A stretch of 16,390 bases of DNA, taken from positions 1-16,390 of the forward strand of contig JAISRY010000089.1 of the NCBI GenBank assembly GCA_031273385.1, given 5' to 3'. The notes under the pieces are model-generated. The model was not told the origin of the DNA. It did not search any database and worked only from the letters and a program-made list of their open reading frames with translations. Position numbers and translations under genes: made by a program. Position 1 is the first letter of the stretch; every line of letters begins with the position of its first letter. This DNA comes from Tannerellaceae bacterium (GTDB lineage Bacteria; Bacteroidota; Bacteroidia; Bacteroidales; Tannerellaceae). Positions 1 to 6,523 of the stretch are shown here, in pieces.

Positions 1-1
1 T

Positions 2-35
2 TACGAAATATTCGTATGTTTGCGATGTATTCGTA
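2..35. promoter_or_regulatory. Palindromic operator for the BlaI-type repressor operon
   Basis: Positions 2-16 form an inverted repeat, TACGAA-ATA-TTCGTA, with perfect 6-bp arms. A further TTCGTA half-site lies at 30-35, just before the repressor gene. BlaI/MecI-family repressors bind palindromes upstream of their own operon, so this is the natural operator candidate and implies autoregulation. The arm sequence differs from the classical staphylococcal bla/mec operator, as expected for a distant family member. The assignment rests on position and symmetry only. Confidence 0.6.
15..22 (+). promoter_or_regulatory. Bacteroidetes -7 box of the repressor operon
   Basis: TATGTTTG matches the Bacteroidetes -7 consensus TAnnTTTG. 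It overlaps the right arm of the palindrome at 2-16, and the second half-site at 30-35 falls near the expected transcription start, so a bound repressor would cover the promoter. The -33 element would lie left of the window and cannot be seen. Confidence 0.6.
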
Positions 36-49
36 ATTAAGTAAGTATC

Positions 50-421
50 ATGGAGAAATTAACACCACAGGAAGAGGAAGCAATGCGTTGGATATGGCAG
101 ATGGGCGCCTGCTTCGTCAAAGAGATCGTCGCCCATTATCCCGATCCCAAGCCGCCATATACGACCGTAGCCTCGGTCGTAAAGAATTTGGAACGTAAGA
201 AATATGTCACATCCCGGCAATTCGGGAATACCTACCAATACAGCCCCCTGGTTCAGGAAAGCGAATATAAGCGGATATGTATGAGCGGTATCGTGCGGAA
301 TTACTTTGAAAATTCGTACAAGGAGATGGTTACATTCTTTGCAAAAGAGCGAAAGATATCGGCCACCGACCTCGAAGACATTCTCCGGATGATCGAAAAA
401 GGAAAGCATAACCGTACCTAA
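50..421 (+). CDS. BlaI/MecI-family transcriptional repressor
   Basis: This 123-residue protein has the normal length and layout of the BlaI/MecI/CopY family: an N-terminal winged helix of about 70 residues, then a helical dimerisation tail. The recognition-helix region is visible as PYTTVASVVKNLERKKYV at residues 36-53, the typical 'YTTV..vl..LekKG.v' pattern of the family. The ATG at 50 follows the putative operator directly. Only 11 nt separate its stop from the M56 peptidase gene, the usual repressor-sensor pair. In the classical system the peptidase inactivates the repressor by proteolysis when a signal is sensed. The actual ligand or target genes here are unknown, and beta-lactamase is not encoded nearby. 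Family call secure; physiological role inferred. Confidence 0.93.
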   Translation: MEKLTPQEEEAMRWIWQMGACFVKEIVAHYPDPKPPYTTVASVVKNLERKKYVTSRQFGNTYQYSPLVQESEYKRICMSGIVRNYFENSYKEMVTFFAKERKISATDLEDILRMIEKGKHNRT

Positions 422-432
422 ATCCCCCCGCC

Positions 433-1716
433 ATGTCACCGGAAGCTATCTACCTCCTTAAAGTCAATGTCGCGCTTGTGCTGTTCTACGCCTTTTACCG
501 GCTGTTCTTCTACAAGGATACCTTCTTTGTATGGCGGCGGTCGCTGTTGCTGGCGTTCTTAGGGCTGGCGGTCGTCTATCCCCTGCTGAATATCCAGGAA
601 TGGATACGGGAACGGGAGCCGATGAACGGCATCATCCTCACCTATTCGGCCATCTGGTCGGACGTCACCGTAACGCCCGCCGAAAGCGCCGGCTGGCAAA
701 GCCTCGTGCTGACCGTTGCCGCCGGATGTTACCGGACGGTTGCCGCCCTGCTGGCGCTGCGTTTCACGGTGCAACTGGGGCGCATCTTCCACTTGGCGTG
801 GAGAAGCAGGCGGGCGGTTATCGGTGGAACGAACGTCTATCTGTTGGACAAGCCCTCGGGGGCGTTCTCCTTTTTCCGGTTTATCTTTCTATACCCGGAC
901 GCCCACCGCGAGGGGGAGGTAGAAAAGATCCTGACGCACGAACGGACGCACGCTTCCGAATGGCATTCCATAGACGTCGTCATCAGCGAATGGATGTGTA
1001 TCCTCTGCTGGATGAACCCTTTTGCCTGGCTGTTGAAGCGGGAGGTGAGGTACAACCTCGAATACCTTGCCGACAATACCGTCCTCCAATCCGGCCACGA
1101 CAGCAAAAGCTATCAATACCTTTTATTAGGGCTCACACACCCCCACAAGGCTGCAGCAAACCTATATAATAACTTTAATGTATCACACTTAAAAAAAAGA
1201 ATCAGTATGATGAACAAAGCACGTTCCCATGCGATAGGGAAGATAAAATACCTGCTATTCCTGCCCCTGACAGCCGCACTGATGCTGTTCAGCAATATGG
1301 AAGCCATCGCACATGTAACGAAAAAAGTAGCGGTAGGCGATCCGTCGCTTAATCCCGCCACCTTAGTGGCGGAGAAGCCCGACGCACCACAAGAGAAGAA
1401 GAAGGTTTATACCGTAGTAGAGATTATGCCTCAGTTTCCCGGAGGGACTAATGCGCTTCTGCAATACATTGCTAGAAACGTAAAGTATCCGAAAGAGGCG
1501 CACGAAAAAGGCATACAGGGCCGAGTCATCCTCCATTTCGTCATCAATGACGATGGACGGATCAGCGACATAGAGATAGCCAGAGGTGTCGATCCCTTGC
1601 TGGATGCCGAAGCCATACGCGTTATCGAATCCATGCCCAAATGGACGCCAGGCAAACAAAACGGGAAAGATGTATGCTCCAGATACACCATGCCGATTAC
1701 GTTTAGATTACAATGA
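433..1716 (+). CDS. M56-family (BlaR1-like) membrane metallopeptidase with TonB C-terminal domain
   Basis: The 427-residue protein has hydrophobic segments at about 10-27, 36-50, 94-112, 185-200 and 272-288. Between them lies a zinc-peptidase motif HERTH (H169, E170, H173) with a downstream NLEYLAD that can supply the third ligand (E210), the signature of M56 peptidases such as BlaR1/MecR1. After the last membrane segment a linker leads to a TonB C-terminal-like domain at about 333-427, starting PQFPGG and ending MPITFRLQ. Bacteroidetes often fuse M56 to this domain instead of the penicillin-binding sensor of true BlaR1. The gene sits 11 nt after the BlaI-type repressor and 9 nt before a secreted TPR gene, so the three are probably one operon. 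Likely role: an inner-membrane protease that cleaves the cognate repressor on an envelope signal. The signal is unknown. Confidence 0.9.
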   Translation: MSPEAIYLLKVNVALVLFYAFYRLFFYKDTFFVWRRSLLLAFLGLAVVYPLLNIQEWIREREPMNGIILTYSAIWSDVTVTPAESAGWQSLVLTVAAGCYRTVAALLALRFTVQLGRIFHLAWRSRRAVIGGTNVYLLDKPSGAFSFFRFIFLYPDAHREGEVEKILTHERTHASEWHSIDVVISEWMCILCWMNPFAWLLKREVRYNLEYLADNTVLQSGHDSKSYQYLLLGLTHPHKAAANLYNNFNVSHLKKRISMMNKARSHAIGKIKYLLFLPLTAALMLFSNMEAIAHVTKKVAVGDPSLNPATLVAEKPDAPQEKKKVYTVVEIMPQFPGGTNALLQYIARNVKYPKEAHEKGIQGRVILHFVINDDGRISDIEIARGVDPLLDAEAIRVIESMPKWTPGKQNGKDVCSRYTMPITFRLQ

Positions 1717-1725
1717 GCAAAAAAG

Positions 1726-3114
1726 ATGCGAAATAAGCTTTTCCTGACGTTCCTCCTGCCGCTCCTCCTCTTTTCCTACGGGAAAGCACAGACGGAGAGG
1801 TGGCAGGAGTTGGTCAACAGCAAGCGCTATGCCTCCGTCATCGCCGAGGCGAAGAGCCTCACGCCCGAAGACTCGACCGATTACCGGAAGATGAACCTGG
1901 TCGCCCAGGCGTATGAGGGGGTCTTGAAATACCGCGACGCCCTCGGCTTCTACCGGCATTGCTTCCAGTTGGATTCCACCAATATGGACAACCTGAACGC
2001 CTTGGCGCGCACGGCCACCAATCTGGGAAGAGCCGCCGAAGCCGAATCCTATTTCCGGAAAGTACTGGCAACGGACAGTACAAACTTTTACGCCCAATAC
2101 CAACTGGCACGGCTTTATCAACAGACGGGACGCTACGACGAAGCCATCGACACCTATTATACGCTCCTGGAGCAAGACCCCGAAAACGCTTTCCTGCTAC
2201 GGAGCATCGGCGACTGCCACGCACACTGGGAGGAGTGGGTCGGGGCGACGCTCAGCTACCGCCGCGCCTATATGTCGAACAAGGAGAACGCCGGACTGGG
2301 CAGCGCCCTGATCAATACGATGCTGCGCGTCGGGGGTGAATTTCTCCCCGAAGCCCTGGAGATCGCCGACACCGCGCTGTATTACAACCCGGGCAACCGC
2401 CTCTTGCGGCAAAACAAAGGGTTGGCGCTCTATATGAACCGGCGGTTTGCCGAAGCCGATACGCTCTACACCGAACTGCTGGCCGAGGGCGACTCGACCT
2501 ACCTGACGCTGAAGTTCTGCGGCTCCGCACGCTACTATGCCGGCCAACACTACAAGTCGATCGACCCGCTGGAATACGCCTACGCGATGGATCCGACGGT
2601 GGTGGAGGTCTGCCTGCTGCTGGGATCGGCGCTGGGAAAGACCTACGACCGCAAACGCGCCTACGCCCTGTTCGACGAGGCGGAAGAGTGCATGAAGCCC
2701 GATGAGTTCCTGTCCGGCCAACTCTCCATGTTCAAGGCCGAGCTGTTACAAAAGGACAACCGGAGGGACGAAGCCGCGCTCCTATACTACCGCCTCTGGC
2801 AAAAGAACAAAAAGCTGAGCCTGCTGGCCATGATCAGCAACCTGTACTACGCCTCCAACGTCTCGCAATACAAAAGCCCGGAGCGAAGACAACGCGCCAT
2901 CTTCAGCATCGTACTCTACCTCAACGAACTGATCGCCAAAGAAGACGACCTGACACAAACCCGCCACTACCGCCGCATCCTCAACTCCCTGCAGGAAGAC
3001 CTATTCTTCCGCAACGCAACGGAAGAGCCCATGCTCTCCCCCGACGGAAAAAAGAGCAGCCTCCCCCTCGACGACCTGAAAGCCCTCATCACAATAGTGA
3101 ATAGTGAACAGTGA
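1726..3114 (+). CDS. Secreted or periplasmic TPR-repeat protein
   Basis: This 462-residue protein begins with a clear signal peptide (charged MRNK, a leucine-rich core, cleavage likely after YGKAQ at residue 22). It contains several tetratricopeptide repeats, clearest at about 66-165, where units such as GRAAEAESYFRKVL and GRYDEAIDTYYTLL recur, and weaker copies follow. It starts 9 nt after the M56 peptidase stop and is probably the third gene of the operon. TPR proteins are scaffolds for protein binding, so it may act as a periplasmic partner of the membrane sensor; this is inference. The last codons (I-V-N-S-E-Q-stop) are encoded inside a GTGAATA/GTGAACA heptamer array, so the native C-terminus has been replaced or extended by repeat DNA. 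Confidence 0.85.
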   Translation: MRNKLFLTFLLPLLLFSYGKAQTERWQELVNSKRYASVIAEAKSLTPEDSTDYRKMNLVAQAYEGVLKYRDALGFYRHCFQLDSTNMDNLNALARTATNLGRAAEAESYFRKVLATDSTNFYAQYQLARLYQQTGRYDEAIDTYYTLLEQDPENAFLLRSIGDCHAHWEEWVGATLSYRRAYMSNKENAGLGSALINTMLRVGGEFLPEALEIADTALYYNPGNRLLRQNKGLALYMNRRFAEADTLYTELLAEGDSTYLTLKFCGSARYYAGQHYKSIDPLEYAYAMDPTVVEVCLLLGSALGKTYDRKRAYALFDEAEECMKPDEFLSGQLSMFKAELLQKDNRRDEAALLYYRLWQKNKKLSLLAMISNLYYASNVSQYKSPERRQRAIFSIVLYLNELIAKEDDLTQTRHYRRILNSLQEDLFFRNATEEPMLSPDGKKSSLPLDDLKALITIVNSEQ

Positions 3115-3152
3115 ATAGTGAACAGTGAATAGTGAATAGTGAATAGTGAATA
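3097..3152 (+). repeat. Heptamer tandem array, left edge of island A
   Basis: Eight perfect-length 7-bp units alternate between GTGAATA and GTGAACA. The first units are the last codons of the TPR gene, and the TGA at 3112-3114 inside the array is its stop. Because 7 is not a multiple of 3, the array reads through all frames within 21 bp and always meets a TGA or TAG on this strand. Confidence 0.95.
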
Positions 3153-3174
3153 GCTCCCCCTACCGAGGTTCAGT

Positions 3175-3276
3175 TACACAACTGTGTAGCCGGACGCACA
3201 CAATTGTGTAGCCCCGACTACACAATTGTGTAACCCCGACAACACAACTGTGTAGCCCCACCTACACAATAGTGTA
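3175..3276. repeat. Array A of five palindromes with exact 22-bp pitch
   Basis: Five 14-bp imperfect-to-perfect palindromes of the type TACACAATTGTGTA start at 3175, 3197, 3219, 3241 and 3263, exactly 22 bp apart. Arms ACACA/TGTGT are kept while the central two bases vary (AC, TT, TT, AC, TA). The 8-bp spacers are also related (GCCCCGAC, ACCCCGAC, GCCCCACC). This looks like a set of dimer-binding sites placed two helical turns apart, all on one face of the DNA. The function is not known to me. Confidence 0.93.
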
Positions 3277-3278
3277 TA

Positions 3279-3299
3279 GTGAACAACGAATAGTGAATA
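3279..3299 (+). repeat. Short heptamer array after palindrome array A
   Basis: Three 7-bp units (GTGAACA, ACGAATA, GTGAATA) follow the last palindrome without a gap of more than a few bases. Like the array at 3097-3152 it runs straight into AGCTCCC, which suggests that the heptamers, and possibly the palindromes between them, were duplicated as one block. Confidence 0.85.
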
Positions 3300-3424
3300 G
3301 CTCCCGTCCGAAAAAAAATAGCTCCCGACCTATTTAGAATAGCTCCCGTCCCGTTGAAAATAGCTCCCGTCCTATTTAGAAAAAGCCCGCATCCTATTTA
3401 AAAATAGCTTCTTGTCTATTCTAT
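3297..3424 (+). repeat. 21-bp tandem repeat, about six units
   Basis: ATAGCTCCCG begins at 3297, 3318, 3339 and 3360, an exact 21-bp pitch, followed by two degenerate units at about 3381 and 3404. Later units share TCCTATTTAGA in the second half. No reading frame of credible size uses it. The array lies between the palindrome array and the large inverted repeat. Confidence 0.85.
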
Positions 3425-3440
3425 TAGAATATCCTCATAC

Positions 3441-3937
3441 AAACGCTTTACTCTTTTTGCTATAAATTTTGCTCTTTTTCATACAAAATCGAATAAACAG
3501 AGCAAAAAACCCCCCAAATAAAGTTTAGCATTTTTTGCCTTCACTCCTTCACCTTTTCAGATAACGCGATGATTGATACCCAAATATGGTGAAGGCAGGG
3601 TGAAGGCAGGTGAAGGGACGGTGAAACGGGATACAAGGAAGGCTAACTTACCCTTATTGTAGAAATAAGCAGATCATAAATAATAGCCGGCCCCAAGATC
3701 AAAAATTCTCCAATTTACACAAGAAGATCAGCCAGCCCCCTCCGGCATCCCGTCCCCCCGTCCCTTCACCTCCCTTCACCCTCCCTTCACCACATTCAGT
3801 TATCACACAATACGTTACACAAAAGGTGAAGGAGTGAAGGCAAAAAAAAGAAAACTTTTCCTGGAGGCCTTTTTACCCTATTTATTCGATTTCGTAAGAA
3901 AAAGAACAAAATTTATAGCAAAAAGAGCAAAGCGCAA
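3441..3937. repeat. Large inverted repeat with two 192-bp arms
   Basis: The left arm is 3441-3632 and the right arm 3746-3937, with a 113-bp middle. When the right arm is read on the opposite strand, long blocks match: CTCTTTTTGCTATAAATTTT, then ATCGAATAAA, then TTTTTTGCCTTCACTCCTTC, then GGTGAAGG-type units and GTGAAGGGACGG. The match is imperfect but runs the full arm length with almost no gaps. It lies between two convergent TPR genes, so read-through RNA from either side could fold into a long hairpin. It could equally be a remnant non-autonomous mobile element. No ORF of note and no transposase is present. Confidence 0.88.
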
Positions 3938-3973
3938 GAGCGGCGAATATGCTAAAAAATAAACAAAAAGCTA

Positions 3974-4120
3974 CCGTCATTTCCAGACGATTACAATCAA
4001 GTGGTGTCCGTCATTGCGAACGCAGTGAAGCAATCCAGAGGTGCGTCTGTGTGTCCCACTCCTGGATTGCTTCACTGCGTTCGCAATGACGAATACTATT
4101 TGATTTACAGGTGATTGCGA
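3974..4120. repeat. Dispersed 147-bp hairpin element, copy A
   Basis: The core is a perfect 30-bp inverted repeat at 4009-4038 and 4062-4091 with a 23-nt loop. The arm begins CGTCATTGCGAACGCAGTGA. A second copy in the opposite orientation lies at 14486-14632; without gaps the two match at about 130 of 147 positions by my count, including the loop and flanks. Repeats with a GTCATTGCG core are, from memory, scattered through many bacterial genomes. It may work as a transcription stop between the convergent TPR genes. Confidence 0.92.
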
Positions 4121-4121
4121 C

Positions 4122-4177
4122 TGTTCACTGTTCACTGTTCACTATTCACTATTCACTGTTCACTATTCACTGTTCGC
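4122..4177 (-). repeat. Heptamer tandem array, right edge of island A
   Basis: Eight 7-bp units read TGTTCAC or TATTCAC on the + strand, that is GTGAACA/GTGAATA on the - strand; the outermost one is TGTTCGC. The - strand gene ends inside it: its stop TGA is at 4167-4169 and its last codons (D-S-E-Q) come from the array. Together with 3097-3152 it gives island A inverted heptamer ends. Confidence 0.95.
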
Positions 4178-6344
4178 TGTCTAACGCGTAGCGTAGTTGG
4201 TCGAGCATGAGGGGGACTTCGGTGGGTTCGATGCCGGCGATGACGAGGTCGGGGATGTCCAGGGTGAAATGTTTTTTGAATTGCTGGAAGTCTTCGTTTT
4301 CCATCTTGATGGCCAGTTTGTAGTAGGTGACGGCGGCTTTGATGTTCTGTAATGCCCATTCGGTATGGCCGGCGTTCAGGAGGTCTTGCATGATGGGCTG
4401 GTCGTTGATGATCTTATGGTAGTAGTTTCGCGCCTGGTCGTACTTGCCCGTAAGGAATGAACACCAGGCGATGGGACGCCAGGCTTTGTGGCTTTTGCCG
4501 TCCAGGTAGTCCGCTTTGAAGTAGTATTTCAGGGCTTCGCCGTACTCTTTCAGCTCCATGTAGCAATGGCCTATGTTGATGAGTACCGGTAGGTTGCCGG
4601 GGCTTAACTCTTCGTAGCGACGGTAATATTCGAGCGCTTTTGCGGGCTGTTTGAGCGTCCGGTAGCAGGCGGCGATACGGCGGATCAGCCATTTGCTTCC
4701 GGTATTCAACAGGTCGGCGCGAAGATAGGCCTCCAACGCCCCCTCGGCATCGCCGGTCATCTGTTTGCAGTAGCCCGTTTTCTGGAAAAGGATATCGTTG
4801 TCGCTGCTTTTCCGCGTCAGGGCGTCGTAGATCGTCAGGGCGTCGGTGAAATAGTTTTTCCGGAGATAATACTCGGCGATGGTGGCGAGGCTCTCTTCGT
4901 GGGCGATGTAGGGGCTGAGGATAGGCAGGTTATGGAAATCGAGCGGCAGGGTGAAGATGTCCTGGAAGTCGGGATGGTTGGGGTGCAGCTTGAAGAAGCG
5001 GTAGAGGTCTTGGATGTACTGTCCGGTGATGACCTCCACCTTACCCTTTTTGACGGCCAACTCCTCCTTATTTTGCCGGATCGCTTCCGATGCCTGTCCG
5101 TTGAACTGGGAGATCATCACCTCCCTCGTCTCTTTGGGTAGTTGCATCATGCTGAAGAACAGCGAATACTTGTCGGAATTACACATGAATGTGGCGGCCA
5201 GCATCGTTTCGAGTATCTCCCGTTCGCCGCTGTTCAGCTGGGCGGCGCCTCCGATCAGGGAGTGCCCGGGGATGAAGGGCAGGAACCAGTTGCCGATATC
5301 GCGGAAGAAAGGGAAACTCTTCAGGTGGATAAAGGTCGAATGCATCACATCGGCGCCCTCCTGCTGTAATTCGCTGAACTCTTCGATCTTTTTCCCCAGC
5401 GAACTGTCGGAGAGGATATCCTGCCATTCGGGGTTCATCTCTTCGCCGGGGTTTTCGAGCGCCAGGTCGCCCAGGTTGATCTTCCGGGTTATTTTCGGGT
5501 TGAGCCTGATCATTTCGGGGATGATTTCGTCTTGCAGTTTCCTGGTGATCTTTTCCGTCTCCCGCGAGAGGATAAACCGCAGGATGATGGTCTGTACCAT
5601 GGCGGTAAAGCCGGGCGACTCGGAGAGGATGGCCAGCCTCGTTTCGACCTGCCGGTAGAGCGGCGCCCGTTTGTGGTAGACATACAACGTCAGCAGGATA
5701 CCGATCATCGCGCGTACACGTACCTCTTCCGCCTCTTCCGGCAGGGAGGCGGCGTCGAAGAGCAGCAACAGCTTCTCCCGGTCAAAGGACGACAATAGCC
5801 CGAGGATCAAGGCCGACACCACCTGGCAGCCCGCCGTAAAAGGGAGGGCGCGGTCGCACAGGATCTCCTTGATGGCGGCGCTCTCTTCCGCCGTACAGGG
5901 ATCGGACGTCCAGATGAGGTGGAACAGCGAGGCGAGCGACAGGTCGTACTGTTTCTGGTTGTCGGTATCGGAATGCATCAGCAGCCGGGCATGCAGTTCG
6001 GGCAGGGAGACCTGCGGGAAGAGATGCCGGGAGCGCCTGTTGTTGTAATACGCGAGGGAGGATTCCGCGTCGCATACCTTCTGTTTGATCCGGTCGGCCA
6101 GCTCGTAGGCGGCGACCAGCAGGTCGCCGTATATCTTTTCCTGCATCGGGTCGCGCGCCCCCTCGATCCTGTAGCGGAGCATGTAGCGGTAGGTCTCCTG
6201 CAGTTCGTCCAGTTTGTCTTGAAAGGCATATTCGCGGCTGAGGGCGATGAGCGACTGTATCTCCCCGAAAGCGTCCCTCAGCTCCCGGTTGTCCAACGAA
6301 CCGGTAATCCGGTGATAGGCCTTGTTTATCTCTTGTTGTGTCAT
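4167..6344 (-). CDS. Large cytoplasmic TPR-repeat protein
   Basis: The 725-residue protein has no signal peptide or membrane segment. The N-terminal 480 residues are mostly helical with no domain I recognise. The C-terminal part, from about residue 490, holds tetratricopeptide repeats, for example FTDALTIYDALTRKSSDND, PAKALEYYRRYEELSPGN and YGEALKYYFKADYLDGKSH. I recall similar long TPR proteins as conserved hypotheticals in Bacteroidales; the role is unknown. It is transcribed alone, away from the helicase-like gene. The last residues (LDSEQ) come from the flanking heptamer array, so the original C-terminus may have been altered. The start ATG at 6342-6344 is the first in the frame and lies close behind a possible -7 box. 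Confidence 0.82.
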   Translation of the reverse strand: MTQQEINKAYHRITGSLDNRELRDAFGEIQSLIALSREYAFQDKLDELQETYRYMLRYRIEGARDPMQEKIYGDLLVAAYELADRIKQKVCDAESSLAYYNNRRSRHLFPQVSLPELHARLLMHSDTDNQKQYDLSLASLFHLIWTSDPCTAEESAAIKEILCDRALPFTAGCQVVSALILGLLSSFDREKLLLLFDAASLPEEAEEVRVRAMIGILLTLYVYHKRAPLYRQVETRLAILSESPGFTAMVQTIILRFILSRETEKITRKLQDEIIPEMIRLNPKITRKINLGDLALENPGEEMNPEWQDILSDSSLGKKIEEFSELQQEGADVMHSTFIHLKSFPFFRDIGNWFLPFIPGHSLIGGAAQLNSGEREILETMLAATFMCNSDKYSLFFSMMQLPKETREVMISQFNGQASEAIRQNKEELAVKKGKVEVITGQYIQDLYRFFKLHPNHPDFQDIFTLPLDFHNLPILSPYIAHEESLATIAEYYLRKNYFTDALTIYDALTRKSSDNDILFQKTGYCKQMTGDAEGALEAYLRADLLNTGSKWLIRRIAACYRTLKQPAKALEYYRRYEELSPGNLPVLINIGHCYMELKEYGEALKYYFKADYLDGKSHKAWRPIAWCSFLTGKYDQARNYYHKIINDQPIMQDLLNAGHTEWALQNIKAAVTYYKLAIKMENEDFQQFKKHFTLDIPDLVIAGIEPTEVPLMLDQLRYALDSEQ

Positions 6345-6368
6345 AGGTCTTTGTGTCTAAATATCGGT

Positions 6369-6376
6369 CAAAATTA
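6369..6376 (-). promoter_or_regulatory. Possible -7 box for the large TPR gene
   Basis: On the - strand this reads TAATTTTG, matching TAnnTTTG, 25 bp ahead of the start codon. No good -33 TTTG is found at the proper distance. An alternative match (TACTTTTG on the - strand) is at 6452-6459, touching the -33 box of the divergent gene. Confidence 0.35.
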
Positions 6377-6459
6377 GGTGATAAACAGAGGAATCTCGGC
6401 CTGTTTGATTATAAAAATACCTAAATTGTATGATATAAAGAATGAAAAAAACAAAAGTA

Positions 6460-6491
6460 TTTGTTGTAACCCGTTATTATACTTATCTTTG
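6460..6491 (+). promoter_or_regulatory. Bacteroidetes promoter of the helicase-like gene
   Basis: TTTG at 6460-6463 and TATCTTTG at 6484-6491, separated by 20 nt, match both elements of the Bacteroidetes sigma-ABfr promoter. The -7 box ends 32 bp before the ATG at 6524, leaving a short untranslated leader. Confidence 0.78.
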
Positions 6492-6523
6492 TGCCCTCAA
6501 ACTAAGTCTATAAAATAACGAAA

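Noticed and set aside
3175..3276. CRISPR array (regular short repeats)
   Set aside because: Period is 22 bp with 8-bp related spacers; repeats are too short, spacers are not unique, and no cas genes are present.
3441..3937. Insertion sequence
   Set aside because: No transposase frame between or in the arms; the inverted repeat is recorded only as a repeat.
5014..5658. 214-codon + strand frame opposite the large TPR gene
   Set aside because: Antisense to a gene with clear TPR units; no recognisable domain.
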